Assembly: GCA_944470555.2 (NCBI GenBank)
Contig: OX104130.1
Coordinates: 56,205,491 to 56,269,490 of the forward strand
Length of the DNA: 64,000 bases
Direction of reading: 5' to 3'
Source: Heterobilharzia americana
Taxonomy: Eukaryota; Platyhelminthes; Trematoda; Strigeidida; Schistosomatidae
Of this stretch, positions 34,110-45,813 are shown piece by piece. How positions within the stretch are numbered: position 1 is the first letter of the stretch; each line of letters starts with the position of its first letter. The translations under genes were made by a program, and so were the position numbers. The notes beneath the pieces were generated by a model that worked only from the letters and a program-made list of their open reading frames with translations, had not been told where the DNA came from and searched no databases.

Positions 34110-34325
34110 AGATTTAGTGGCTGAATGGTTAGCATGTTTACCGTGAAACCTGAAGGTCTTGAGTTCGATTCCTGGTGGAGCTGTGAATATGTAACATGTA
34201 CTACTGAAGACACCCATACTAGGACGAAACAGCTGTCCAGCGCTCCCAGGTTTTCATTGGTTCTCCAAATGATGTCAATCCTTGATGAATACTACTTCAA
34301 AAATATATTTGATTTGATTTTAGGT
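34110..34325 (+). mobile_element. SINE of the CCTGAAGGTC family
   Basis: Cleanest head of this family: A box TAGTGGCTGAATGGTTAGC (34115-34133) and B box TTGAGTTCGATTCC (near 34155). The body has ACTAGGACGAAACAGCTGTC, CAGCGCTCCCAGG and GTTCTCCAAATGATGTCAAT, and the end is (TTTGA)-like TATTTGATTTGATTTTAGG. Confidence 0.78.
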
Positions 34326-34759
34326 GCATGAATCCAATTATCAAAGACTGAGTGGATTTGTGTGCCTCACTGTGTAAATGACTGGCAATTAAATGAGTAG
34401 TTTAGAACAAATTATCCTGTTCAATAGTGAAGTTAATACTTGGATTTTAGAAGCAATTTAAATGTTACTTATTTTCTTGAGAGGAAAGCTATGCTATTAC
34501 TTTAAATTTTTATCAGAAGCATTAAATTTATGTTTAAATATAATGACTGGGATAAAAGCAAAACACATTCGAAATTTACTAGCAGCCACATCCAGTAATG
34601 TCATTTATTTCATCATGAATGAAGTTTGAACGGAGACACAATCAGAGTAGGACTCAAACCAATGCCCACCTACTATTTACATGCTTACGTTAAACTCTGA
34701 CAACCTTGAGTATAGTCTGATTATTTTGCATATCATACTGGTCACCCTCTTCATTTATG

Positions 34760-34850
34760 ACAGGCATCCGAACAGGAGCTCATATGCCAACAGAGGCTGA
34801 TTAATTCGGTCCAATCAACGACGGTGTCATACAGGAAATAAGACTAGAAA
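34760..34850 (+). mobile_element. Hammerhead SINE fragment (inter-unit part)
   Basis: AGGCATCCGAACAGGAGC, CATATGCCAACAGAGGCTGA and TTCGGTCC match the segment that links units in the other copies (for example the minus copy at 47345-47430). No hammerhead core is present. Confidence 0.55.
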
Positions 34851-34954
34851 TAAGATACCATGTTAAAAAAAGGCTTAATTGACTGGCTAAAAATTCTGAA
34901 ATCGTTGACACATCAAGATCAAATGAATACAAACATTAAAAAATGTCTAAATGG

Positions 34955-35030
34955 GCTAATAATAATAATGATAATAATAGTAATAATAGCAATAATGATA
35001 ATAGTAGTAATAATAATAATAAAAGAGGCT
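34955..35030. repeat. Imperfect (AAT)n tract
   Basis: AAT units are interrupted by GAT, AGT and AGC variants. Confidence 0.85.
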
Positions 35031-35489
35031 TAGCAATCAACGCATTAGCCTTTTATCAGATTAGGATAAAATGTTTTAAAGTTCTCTTAGGATAAATGGA
35101 AAATAATGAAATGTGATCAGTCAATTATGGTGGGCTAATGGATTTTTTTAATGGAAGTGTGTGTGTGGTGAATCACCTGTATTTTGTTACATATAAGCAG
35201 ATATATTGGTAGGCAGAATAATTAGCGATGTTATCAAGACTTGGAATCACATATGCAAAGTGCAGTCAGTTGAATAAATTGACTTAACTTTATCTCAACA
35301 AGATTTTTCTCGACTTTGGATGTCGTTATTACTATTCAATTAAGACTGACAGTAGAGTATGTTTTAAACAGTTTCGGCCAATAGTGGGTGAAGACAAATA
35401 GTTCAAGTAGGGTTATCAAGTAAAGAAACACTCGAAAATCAAAATTTAGTGTAGAAATTTATTGTTTGGTTTCCGTATTCTCTATTTGA

Positions 35490-36515
35490 TTGTGGTGGAC
35501 TGGATCATGCAACTAACCGTGGGGAGCGAGAAGATGAAAAGACGCCAGAAGAACATTTGGAATTCCCTGATGATGATTTATGTCTGACTAATGTTGCACA
35601 AACTCGAACTAACAAGATGAAGGAAGAGGCAAGACAGCAAAGACGGGACTTCCTTCAGGTGAACGTAGAGAAAATAGAGGTGGTGAAGATACCCAACCAC
35701 CACTACCACAACCACCATCACCACCACCACCAACAGCAGCAACAACAACAAGCAACAATCACCATGAACGGGAGAAATATAAAGGAAGTTGTCTCTTTCA
35801 CCTACCTACCTAGGCACCATCGTTTCCACTACAGGCGATGAAGGCCGCAGCACAGATGAGCACATCAAAGCCAGGATCGGGAAGACAACAAGACAGGCCT
35901 TCATTAATCTGAAACCAGTGTGGAGATCTACTGAACTGCATTGGACTGCACTGCACTGTACTGTACTCGGCATAAAGCGTGAACAACAACCGGATTTTCT
36001 ACACTAATATCAGTCAAGTGAGTCAGTGCTTCAATGTGATGGTTGAGAGACTTGGTGCGTTACGAGAAGCATTTCCAACAAACTGCAGACATACATGACC
36101 AACAGCTGCCGCCTACGCTCCCTCACTCGATACTGAATATCAGATGGGTACAAAGAATAGACAAGAAGGAACCGTGGCTGGCTGGCTGGCTGGCTGGCAA
36201 CGAATCAACCAACAACCCATCGCTCAACAAATATGCAGAAGCAGAAAGTGGAGATGGATTGAATTGGACATACACTGAGAAGATGGTTTGGGTTCATCAC
36301 GTGCCAGGCCAGGTCGTTGAGTGGAACCTGCATGGGAAACGACGAGTTGTGCATCTGAGGCAAGGGTGATGTGGAGGAGATGGTGTGAGGAAGAAGTGAA
36401 AGGTTGTGGGTTGGGAGTGGTGGAGCCAGGTTGACAAGACTGTAGAGAAGAGAGTGAAATGGCTATATGCAATAGAATCCCTTTCTTCGACTAGGAACCC
36501 AAGGGACAAACAATA
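35490..36515 (+). mobile_element. Family-1 non-LTR retrotransposon, 3' fragment
   Basis: Starts near GATTGTGGTGGACTGGATCA (RT LIVVDWIM region). It continues through a worn FADD region (FPDDDLCLTN), the His/Gln repeat, ITMNGRNIKEVVSFTYL, KARIGKTTRQAFINLKPVWR and the C-terminal RR-rich tail, and ends in AGGAACCCAAGGGACAAACAATAATAATAA. It is 5'-truncated and frameshifted. The core 35640-36400 is almost identical to 51740-52500, including a CACTGCACTGTACTGTACT insertion absent from the 55-58 kb copy. Confidence 0.87.
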
Positions 36516-37879
36516 ATAATAACAGCACTCATTTTCACAGAGAATAACCAGGATATCCGACTCTAACTGTCAGCAGGTTACTCCTGAACTGCTAGATCAA
36601 AGTCGACTAATTATTGTTTCCTATAAGAGGTGAAGACAAATGGTCTAGAAATCTTACCAACCGACAAAGATGTGGTAGTCGTGAAGCCTGTGAAAACAAC
36701 AGAATAAACCCACAAAATAACTCAATCTCTTGCACAGAAGTGTATTGGTTCAAGTTGCCACACTTAACAGTAGCAAACAGTGAAGAAGTTGACAGGAATA
36801 GGATGATATTCAAGTTGACGAAAAGTATTTGAAGTGAGATGGAATAAATAAACAAAGGTTAACAAAATGGTCAAGCTATTCGGATAGATAAAATGTGTAA
36901 AATCTCCCCAACTGTTACCGATTTAAAGTCATGCTACCATGATGATGGTTCATTGGTTATTTGGGGTACTGATTGTTGGTAAAGATTTTCATAAAACGAT
37001 GACACAATTTTTCGTTATTCTACAGTTTGCATTGTTCATCCGGTATGACAATTTGTGATAGAAGGCATACATTCAGGTTTCTATTCAACAGAATTCATGT
37101 CTTCAGCTAAAATTCATCAAGAAAGATAATCACAGAAGAATGACATACTAGACCCTAATCTTGGTAATAAAACAAAGTTTACCGAGATAGGTTTAGTGCA
37201 AGAACAAATTGTTTTTCTCCACTCACATATGGTTTTATTTTGACTATGGTTTCCTCTTCAAATAGGACTGTATAATGGTAGTTTTCTCTTATTCATGGAT
37301 CCATCAGTTTTAGAGTTAGCTTCAGTGTTGCTTGCAGAAATTATTCGGTAAAATAAGTTCCATTGTCAGAAACAAATGTGTTTGTGGTGATCCAAAACAA
37401 TATTGGTAAACGCTTTTCTTGGAATGGAAAAAGGCGTTCCGTAATAAGGCATGATTTGAGTTCCATTTTGACGAGTAACTTAGCGGCTATTATACATGTA
37501 CTGCAACTTCAGACAATATAATTCTAATCGTTTATTCCTTTTTGAATTATTTAAAATGCAAACTTAGTTCAACAAGGGTTATACAAAACAGTAAGACAAC
37601 AATATGAGAACTTAAAATAGATGCAGAGGGAAGAAACCGAAAGCAAAATCAGGAATGAATTACTAAAGAAACATTTTCAAAGTAGCATTTAAAGGTGTGT
37701 GTGTGTGTGTGTGGGGTATCCACTACTTCCACCTTCCATAAGGCTTTCATTTCTGAGTCATCTTCTAAAGCTGTTGAGTTAGATGATCTTTTGTATCTCC
37801 TCCACAGAGTTATGAAACATGAGGAGATGCTAACGTTGTAAATCTTTCTTCCATGGTAGCACATTACACGCTGATGATC
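36516..37879. other. No recognised gene; one (GT)n run
   Basis: A (GT)9-type run lies at 37696-37713. A frame at 36614-36832 has no motif or splice border. Confidence 0.35.
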
Positions 37880-40150
37880 ATTTCGCTGCTTTCAATCAGT
37901 CCTTTGGTTGGCAAACAGTAAACGGTATTGAAACTGATAGGATGGCATACCTAAAACACATCCGAGCAACAGAAGTTGATGTTTCAAGATGACTTCACTC
38001 ATCGAATGATGATGCCTATTGTATCTGAGCCATCATTGCCACAACTCCGAATCATTTACATAATTTTTCCACAGTCTACCACCAATACTATGGGAAAACA
38101 ATGATAGGAAATCTGTATTCATTTGATATCATTAGCTTGAAGATGCCAGGTTTTTCAAGCAAACAGTAGAATCGCTCATGCCGATGCACTGTACACGCAA
38201 CAAGACCAACGCCAATTTAGCACCAAAGGTGAATAAGATTAAAGTGCGCTGATCTGACTTTGAATAAACTTCTTTAAAAATCATGAATTTCACTGCCACT
38301 AGAAGTCACTCAACTATCTAGGTGTACAAGATTTTTGACTACTTATAACGGTTCGTCATCAAAATTGGGTGTAGGCACAAGCTCCTGCCAGCCTTCATGA
38401 GGTACTTTGCAATTCATTAGTGAAGGCACATGCCCGACTTACGGAAAGTGGTTGACTAGGAATGATTTGAGTAGCCTGTATGCTGTAGCTCAGTAAAAAG
38501 ATATCATATGTACACTCGAGATTGAAAAGACTTTCACCCTGTAGCAGGTCTACAGTACCCCCACGTACTTCCTGAAAAGACTTGAAAAGAAATACCTAGA
38601 ACAAATATTCCTTCTAACCTTGCCATTCGTTAAGAAGAATAAAAAGAGTTGCTTGTAAACGTTCAATCAACCTGAGTTATTTTTGTATAGGGCCTCTAAG
38701 ATTTTAACGAACTTCTCAGGGACATCCTTCTCTAACATAAAAGTACACAGTAAAGCCTAGTCCAGTAAGTGAATGAAATGTAGTTCCATTATCAAGAAAC
38801 ACAGAGAATGTTGATCTCCAATACTTGTGACAACAGTCAACCATCTGACAAAGAGGGAACATGTGATCAGTACATCCACGACCTGAACTAAGGCTGAGCT
38901 GTTCTTCGTGAATCAGGTTTTCACACTTCTTCCAAAGCCTGTAAAGATCGATACTGCCAATATTTTAGAGGCTCCTTGTAGCAGACTGATACATTAATGA
39001 ATAGTACATCCACTATCCAGACCTTTTTTAAAGATAGGGACACCAGTGGCCTTATTCAAGAGTGACGAAACACTTTCAGTCTGCTGTATCCTCTCATATA
39101 GTATCTTCAGTTCCATGACTACAGTATCATTTCCACTACTGAAATGTTTTGTCTGAGCTAAGGGCTTTACCGTCCTTTGGAGTTACTTACAAACCTCTGC
39201 TTCGTTAGGTGGGTAAAAGTAAATTACCCAAGGAGTACAGGTCAAGTGAGTGACTTTTGGAAGTACGTCGCATACTTTTCAAGGCATCTATAAAAGTTAG
39301 TGGTCAGCATACTACCTACTACACAGATCACTTCGCTGTTTCCAGACTTCCTGCTCCCAGTGATTTGGGATAGCTGAAACAGCTTCCAGTTTTTGCTAGG
39401 TGCAGCTATTGCCTTCATTTCGCCAAAGTGTACTAACTACCAGGCTTCCTACGCAAATGCTGCTTGGTCGGTTGTGTAAGAGACTTGCACACTTCATAGT
39501 ACCGAAGAGCGTTAGGAGGTTGCAAGAATCTCCCAGAGACCTAGTGTTTATGAAAAAGACACTAATCAAGTTCGGAAGTGGTTTTACTATTCATTTTTAC
39601 GCCATCTTATAGGTGTAAGGAATGGTTATCTGTGCATTGTAGGGGTTCACTGATTAGCCTTGAATCCACCTCAACTCGTTATTTAGTTGCAGTGCTTGAA
39701 GAGTTCGACTTTGACGGCCAACAAAATGCTGAGTAGACCTATCACACACTAAGACATGATCAGAGTTAAAACAGGTGCTCTTGGAGGAATGGAAGTCCTG
39801 ACGATACCCATACCATTCATAACTAATTGCTGTGTGATATATTTGAGTTCAAACTTGAGTAATATGAAAGATTGAAGGTAACACGACGGTGATAACTGTG
39901 CTGGAATCCTATACTCCATGGAAACACGCTTTGACTTATAAAAAGCTACAGTAGTTTATCTCCATCACGGAACCTACAAATGAATACTACTCTTTGGCCT
40001 TCTAAACGACGCTCTTCTAAGCCTAGACACTCAAACTATGCATTCCTGTATTCAGCTTTCAAGTGAACAAATGAACGATAGGTAAGTGATCAATATTAAG
40101 GCACTGGGATCCTTGGATTATATATAGATAGTGAATGTTCTCCCTCAGAA
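37880..40150 (-). mobile_element. Family-2-type non-LTR retrotransposon, heavily decayed
   Basis: Read on the minus strand with frameshifts: an endonuclease remnant (MEYRIPAQL near 39910), then RT motifs TGVPIFKKGLDSG near 39040, EEQLSLSSGRGCTDHMFPLC near 38885, FSVFLDNGTTFHS near 38810 and EKFVKILEALYKNNSG near 38690, and a C-terminal LLLGCVLGMPSYQFQYRLL near 37950. The canonical family reads FKKG, EEQAGFRPGRGC.DQI, FLD...AFDSVDR and GVPEKYI.L..ALY.NT.G, so identity is clear despite many stops. The left limit is approximate. It is much older than the truncated family-2 copies. Confidence 0.72.
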
Positions 40151-41220
40151 CCTTATAGTTCAATGATCCGCGAAAATCAGAAGGCAAAGATCGTCTTGTG
40201 ATTATAAGGAAGACACTTTATTCGACTAAAATAAATCATTTATATACAGTTTTTATCATCATATAAAACCACTTGATCAAAAGTTAAGTACTTATTTTGA
40301 TTGGTCAAATGCAGGATAAGTTATTCAATAAGGTGTTTCCTGATCATACAGCAACAATACGGAAACTGAAATTCGAAACTTCTACCTAAGCGGGCAATGA
40401 CTCAAAATATTGATTTCCTTCAGACCGCTTCCTACCAAGCTGTCACTACGATATTTGTCGTGTGGAATCAGTTGAGAATGCTCAATTAATGGCGGAGATA
40501 GTGAAGACACATCGTTTCCCCTGCTGATTACCTGTCACTCGAGCTGAATCTTCTAGCCTAACAGCATCCACAGAACTTCTAATGAGGATCTAGCCAACCA
40601 ATGCATTTCTAGCCCTGACACCTAGTTCAGTAACGACACCAGAGATATTGGTCACCGATGCTCGAAAGGTTACCAGTGAACACACGATAAACACACATCT
40701 TGAGCAGCCTGATAGAGAAGCTACTTGCATTTCGCTGGGATCTAGTTTTGGCCAATATACGTTGCTTGTATTTTACTGGTGTATTGAAGATATAAGCCGA
40801 GTAGATTCAGAACTGTGCTACTCACTAGTCAGGAAACAATCACTGAGAAACAAAAAAGCAGGTAACCGTCAGCTACTGGAGATGATTTCAGTTATTGATG
40901 TCAACAAATATGAGGGGAGAGAGAGTAACGACAATGGGAAAAATTAATCACGTCACGTATCAACTTCACCGTCTGCAAGGATGCAAAGTCACTTTCTGCT
41001 GAATTAAAAGTCAAATTTTCTTAGTCTTGCCTTTTTATTTGGAGGTGAGTGAGCGAGCAGTATCAAAGTGATCACTTGTTGGTTGGCGTGCGTTAAAGTA
41101 TTTGTCATTGTACAAAGGTGGTATACTCTAATGCCTTAGTCGATCATCTGCCTTCTGTGGTTTTAAGATACTTCTAATTGATATAATATATACATCGCGT
41201 GATATCAACTAATCTCAATA
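40151..41220. other. No recognised gene
   Basis: The plus-strand frame 40648-40947 (99 codons) has no recognisable domain. Confidence 0.3.
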
Positions 41221-41356
41221 CTATGACTCGATGAGTTTCTTGAGAATAATGGACAACTGGTCCCTTCTAATAATACCATCGTCGAGGAGTTTATGGAAGC
41301 CAAGAAGAAGTCCAGTAGGGTAGCAGACATTGATTGTTGAGAAAACACGATCGATA
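41221..41356 (-). CDS. Probable last coding exon, unrecognised protein
   Basis: On the minus strand a good acceptor (TTTATTATTTTTATCAG) is followed by one base completing a codon and 44 residues to TAG. They include IDRVFSTINVCYPTGLLLGF and IIRRDQLSIILKKLIES at the C-terminus. The sequence has a well-mixed, globular composition and is not found in any of the repeats here. No upstream exon or poly(A) signal was located. I do not recognise the family. Confidence 0.42.
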
Positions 41357-41359
41357 CTG

Positions 41360-44300
41360 ATAAAAATAATAAACTCTGTATTTCTTTTCTCACTTGAAAA
41401 CAACATCTTGTTCTACATCTCAGTCTGTACTATTCTTGTCTTTGATATTTCTTCCTACTGTTGTCTTCTTTCCACTCGAATCCCCAACAGTCGCTAATTA
41501 TCACTTTTACCGGTGCTATTTATAGTACTTATATGCATTCTTGTAAGTAGCTACCACTTTAAAACAATATTTTAACCACACATCTTGTGGATTTATCATT
41601 TGATGATATTTATCATCGTTTTACAGTGATATGACACAGATCTTATCATGAAAACCAGAAACCTTCTGCTGATTTGTGTTCAAAGCTGTAATCCGTATTC
41701 AGTAGTGTAACGGCTCTTGATACTAAATGTTTTGAAGTATAGTGGCCCATAAGTTGGTATTCAAACACTACTACCGATGAGATGCTAAAAATGATTGAAT
41801 TCGTATATTACTTCAGTGTATGTGAAGATATATATGTATATTTGCATAAGACGCCTTGTTGGCGAGCGCCAAAAAGCACGAAACCTAGGTCCAAAGCACA
41901 ATGGTGAGCCTTTCCTCCTGGTAGCCATATTGCAAAATGATCGGTCAAACATGATTAGCATTCGGGACTAGACTACATGGAGTTGGTTATCCTCCAGTAA
42001 CCAAGCAAGGGACACTGCTCTTATTCTCCATCTAATTATCTTGCGTCTTTTGTAATTTTGTGAATCTAACCATAATTTACTGAAAGTTTAAATCCCAATT
42101 TTGTGTTGGGAATTTTTAAGTATCTGATTCATTTCACTGTGAAGATTCTGTGCACCAGTTTTCCTAGCTAACGAAATATACTAGTGAACAATACGAGTAG
42201 TTAGTAACCATTCTGTCTGGCCTCCAGATTTCTTTAGGGGAAATCTAAGTTATCTAAACACCAGACGGTCATTTCACCCGACTGGGTCAGGGTCTATCAG
42301 CCTAGTGCTGAGATGAATCCGGTTCACACAACCCAACTATTCAGATCAATTGAATCTGGTTAGCTAACTTATATGGGCCGGTACACCTTAAATAGGATAA
42401 TCGATTTGATAATTATTTACAAACTGCAAGGTTTATTTAACATTTCCCAAGTGTTTAGATCATTGTGATCTGGGTAGCGAAATATACAGATCAGTTTACT
42501 CATTTTGTTTCGAAACTTATTTCCTTGGCTCATGAAACTGTTATGTCAGAAGTTATACTTTGTGATCTTGGTTGACACCACAGTTGGCTAGGTTAATACC
42601 TAACTAACCGTGAGAAGTGTCACTGTAGAACACACAATTTAAATTGATTATCCTACTTTCCCAAACTAATTTCAGTGAAGTAAAACTGTAATTATCATCG
42701 GGATGAGTGACCCAATTCTAATTTTGCTTTTGTGAATTTTTCTAAGCACGTCACCGATATCAACAGTAAAATTTTGGCCAATACAAATTGTTATGTATCA
42801 TTCTTTTATACAATTAACATGCCTTTTCCCTTTATAACTAATAGCAACCATCCCCTAATGACGTTGTCTTTACGCCGATTTATATACTAGACTGTTAAAT
42901 AAAATTAAACTCCGTTGTAGAATGTTTTCAGTAGGTAAATATTTCTCACTGAAAAGTTAGCAAAATTTCCGATTATTCATTTTTATGTACTACTTTAGAA
43001 AAGTATATTTTTTTAACAACTAGATACAGTTTTGGTTGTTTTATGGGACCAACTCTTTATTTAGGAATAGTTCTTAAGATACTGGCCGTTGTACATTGAC
43101 GTGACCAGGTGTCATATTATGGTAAACGATCCAACATTTGAGCTATATCCCATTCCACAGTGGTATTTCTTTTCATCTAAGCAGTAATTATTCACACGTA
43201 TACAATGCTGCCATGGGTTCTATTAGGAATCACTTAGCGAAGACCGTAACAAATGATTTTTACTTTTGAGATAAAGGTAGCAGTATCGAGTGACGGCGCT
43301 GACCTTGGGCAACTTGCCGAATGACCTTCAACTGCCCTTAGTACACTCGAACCAATATGTTTTCTGCACTCTAACTCCCTAAGCTGAAACATTCAATTTT
43401 ACGTGAAACTAAACTCTCCTTACCGGCATGAAATAACATAAAACCCAAAATTATGCCTTAATTCTTAATCCCAGCTTCTTGAATCCCAATTTTAGACCCT
43501 TGCATCTAATCTCCATTGTTTGAGTTAGATCTGCTATTTTTCAATGAATACATTGGTCTCAACTAACTGATCAACTTGGAAAAACTGGATTTTGTTTACA
43601 TATTCAAGGTTAAACAAGCTTTTTGAAATCTATAGTCCACGATAAGTCAATAAAACATCGACTCGCTTCTGTCTGATCATTTCAAAGCTGACAAAACTTT
43701 TCACTGTTACTTCAAAGGTTTTAAAGTAAAGTACTCGAATGTAGCTTCAGGGAAATTACATTTTTTTTAGACAGTTGGCAGTTTGAGCACATTACTATAG
43801 GTTCGACTTCAAATAATCAGAATGTGCATTAGTTGATTCGATATACTTCTAGTCCATGTTAACATTTTTGGGCATGTGAGTTCATTCATTATTGTCCTCT
43901 AAATCCACTGTATTTTCTACGGGTGCTTTCAAAAGATACATATTTTGCTTTCTTCACTTTTTCTTCAACCAAATTAAAACAACCAGACAATCTTTATTGT
44001 TCATGGAAATTATTTTACCCTTATTCTACTAACTACCCACATAACTTTGTTTGGTATATTTTTCTATTGGTGTTATTACAAAAAATGTCCTCATCTATTT
44101 ATGTATTCCATTAGATTTAAAAGTTTTTCTTTTTAATGATTAAGAAAAACGATTCACATAATCTTCCTCATTACCCGCATGTATAAAAATACCTTCGTCT
44201 ATCTGTCACAGAAGATTATTTTCTTGTGGGTATGAAAGAATAGTGGTTTGTTAGGAGTTTCCGCCTACATTGTTATTCTGAACGATTAAGAAGCAGAGGG

Positions 44301-44869
44301 GAAAACGAATATTCTTTTGATTTTTGCACTGACTACATGTTCATTATTCAAGGGAATTTATTTTTATGAATGGAACTTCATGATCATTATTTATTAAAGG
44401 ATGTTGAAAGCATAATGATGCTGTATGGAAAAACATGCAGGTTACACGTGACACAATAGATAAACAAGAATCATCAAACCTTACATTAGATTATCAATAA
44501 GAATATCTGAGTTTCCACTTAAACAAACCAGTAAATTGAAGGGGAACGAAATTATTTTCCAAGATTACCAAAAAATTACCAAAAGCCTATCTTGTATGCA
44601 ATTCAGAATAAAGAGGAAATAATAATAATAATAGTAGTAAAGTTTAGGTGGTATAACAGGAAATTAAATTCATTTTAATCATTGAACCATTGAACAAGTA
44701 GTGTGTTTAGTAAACAGAATTTTCAAAACCATTACCGCAAATATTTCATATACAGCGAAGATTCTATATTTATCATCAAAAGATACTGAAACAGTCACCG
44801 TAGAAGAAATTTTCACCTGAAAATCTAATCATGGTAAGAATAAAATATCAGTCTCAGTACATTTTTCAT
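41360..44869. other. Long stretch without recognised gene
   Basis: Holds the dispersed repeat at 42235-42390. A block at 41850-42010 (GCGAGCGCCAAAAAGCACGA, CACAATGGTGAGCCTTTCC) has repeat-like composition but no second copy in this window. The remainder is A+T-rich. Confidence 0.35.
42235..42390 (+). repeat. Short dispersed repeat, also near 3230
   Basis: TTATCTAAACACCAGACGGT through GGGCCGGTACACC parallels 3240-3365 in order and spacing. Type unknown. Confidence 0.35.
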
Positions 44870-45030
44870 CACGGGTTGACATCGTTTGGAGAACCATTGA
44901 AAACTTGAGGGTACGGAAGAGCTATTTCATCCCCTTTGGGAGCTTCTTAAAAGTTCATACCCATAATCTCACGGGGGTCAAACCCGGGACCGTCAAGTTT
45001 CTAGACAAGTGTACTGCCATTCAACCATTG
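44870..45030 (-). mobile_element. SINE of the CCTGAAGGTC family, left member of an inverted pair
   Basis: On the minus strand: A-box side CAATGGTTGAATGGCAGTAC, AACTTGACGGTCCCGGG, B box GGGTTTGACCCC, ATGAAATAGCTCTTCC and TTTTCAATGGTTCTCCAAA. The head faces 45050-45200. Confidence 0.65.
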
Positions 45031-45049
45031 GGTTGATATTTGATGGTAG

Positions 45050-45200
45050 ACATTTCCTAGTTCAGTCAGTTCACCATGTAGTGCGATTATCACTCAGTTT
45101 TGTCGGAGAGTAACTGTCTTCCCTCTCAAAGCAGAATGGAACAGCTGTCTACTGCTCTTAGGTTTTCAGTGGCCCTCCAAATAACGTTAGCCCGTGATGA
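45050..45200 (+). mobile_element. SINE of the CCTGAAGGTC family, right member of an inverted pair
   Basis: The plus-strand body TGGAACAGCTGTCTACTGCT, TTTTCAGTGGCCCTCC and AACGTTAGCCCGTGATG matches the 3' half of 30325-30570. The head is worn. Confidence 0.6.
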
Positions 45201-45279
45201 AAACCACCTTGAAGTCAAAAAACTTCCCAAAACCCTGTTTGAAGATATTAATTGTTAAAAATAATTTTGTACTGGGTGA

Positions 45280-45660
45280 TGACTGAAGGTGAGATGGAAA
45301 TCCGGACCGTGGCCGGATTCGAACCAGTGACGACCAGGTCACCGGGCAGGTGCTCTACCAACTGAGCTATGAGGTCCGACTGCTGACCAGAATTTTATTT
45401 CACTTCAACCACCAAAGGTTTCGCCCGACTACCATGTGAATTCATGACGCGTTACTACCGCCTGATCGTATTCACACTGGCTGCCTAGTCAGGACTTCTC
45501 ATCCCAATCCATATCTAACTGAATCGGAGACGGAGAGCATCATATTGATTATGATTTGACTATCTGAGATAGCTGTATTTTGGCAGACTAGTATTTGTAC
45601 TGGGGGATGATTGAAGGTGAGATAAAAATATGGACCGTGGCTGGATTTGAACCATCGACC
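45280..45660 (-). mobile_element. tRNA-like SINE, about 1.3 units, minus strand
   Basis: On the minus strand a partial unit (B box GGTTCAAATCC, GCCACGGTCC, tail TCACCTTCAATCATCCCCCA) is followed by a full unit. That unit has the body GATGCTCTCCGTCTCCGATT, head TAGCTCAGTTGGTAGAGC, B box GGTTCGAATCCGG and tail TCACCTTCAGTCATCACCCA ending near 45280. Acceptor-like GGACC/GGTCC ends are kept in the full unit. The tandem order equals that at 8770-9085. Confidence 0.75.
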
Positions 45661-45813
45661 ACCTCGTAGCTCAGTTGGTAGAGCACCTGCCCGGTGACCC
45701 GGTCGTCGCTGGTTCGAATTCGGCCACGGTCCAGATTTTCATCTCACCTTCAGTCATCACCCAGTACAAATACTAGTCGGTCAAACTACGGCTTTCTCAG
45801 ATAGTCAAATCAT
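45551..45813. repeat. Long inverted repeat (SINE foldback)
   Basis: Left arm 45551-45660 and right arm 45700-45813 are imperfect reverse complements over about 110 bp; for example TAGTATTTGTACTGGG on the left faces CCCAGTACAAATACTA on the right. The loop 45661-45699 contains the A-box head of the right member. Confidence 0.85.
45661..45813 (+). mobile_element. tRNA-like SINE, plus-strand member of the inverted pair
   Basis: A box TAGCTCAGTTGG (45667-45678), B box GGTTCGAATT (45711-45720), tail TCAGTCATCACCCAGTACAA and CTACGGCTTTCTCAGATAGT. It looks tRNA-like, but the anticodon arm does not fold properly and the sequence continues as SINE body, so it is not called a tRNA gene. Confidence 0.78.

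Noticed and set aside
40648..40947. 99-codon plus-strand frame.
   Set aside because: No recognisable domain, no acceptor or donor of quality; next to a decayed LINE.
45661..45731. Possible tRNA gene with good A and B boxes.
   Set aside because: The anticodon arm does not pair; it is the head of a repeated SINE inside a foldback.
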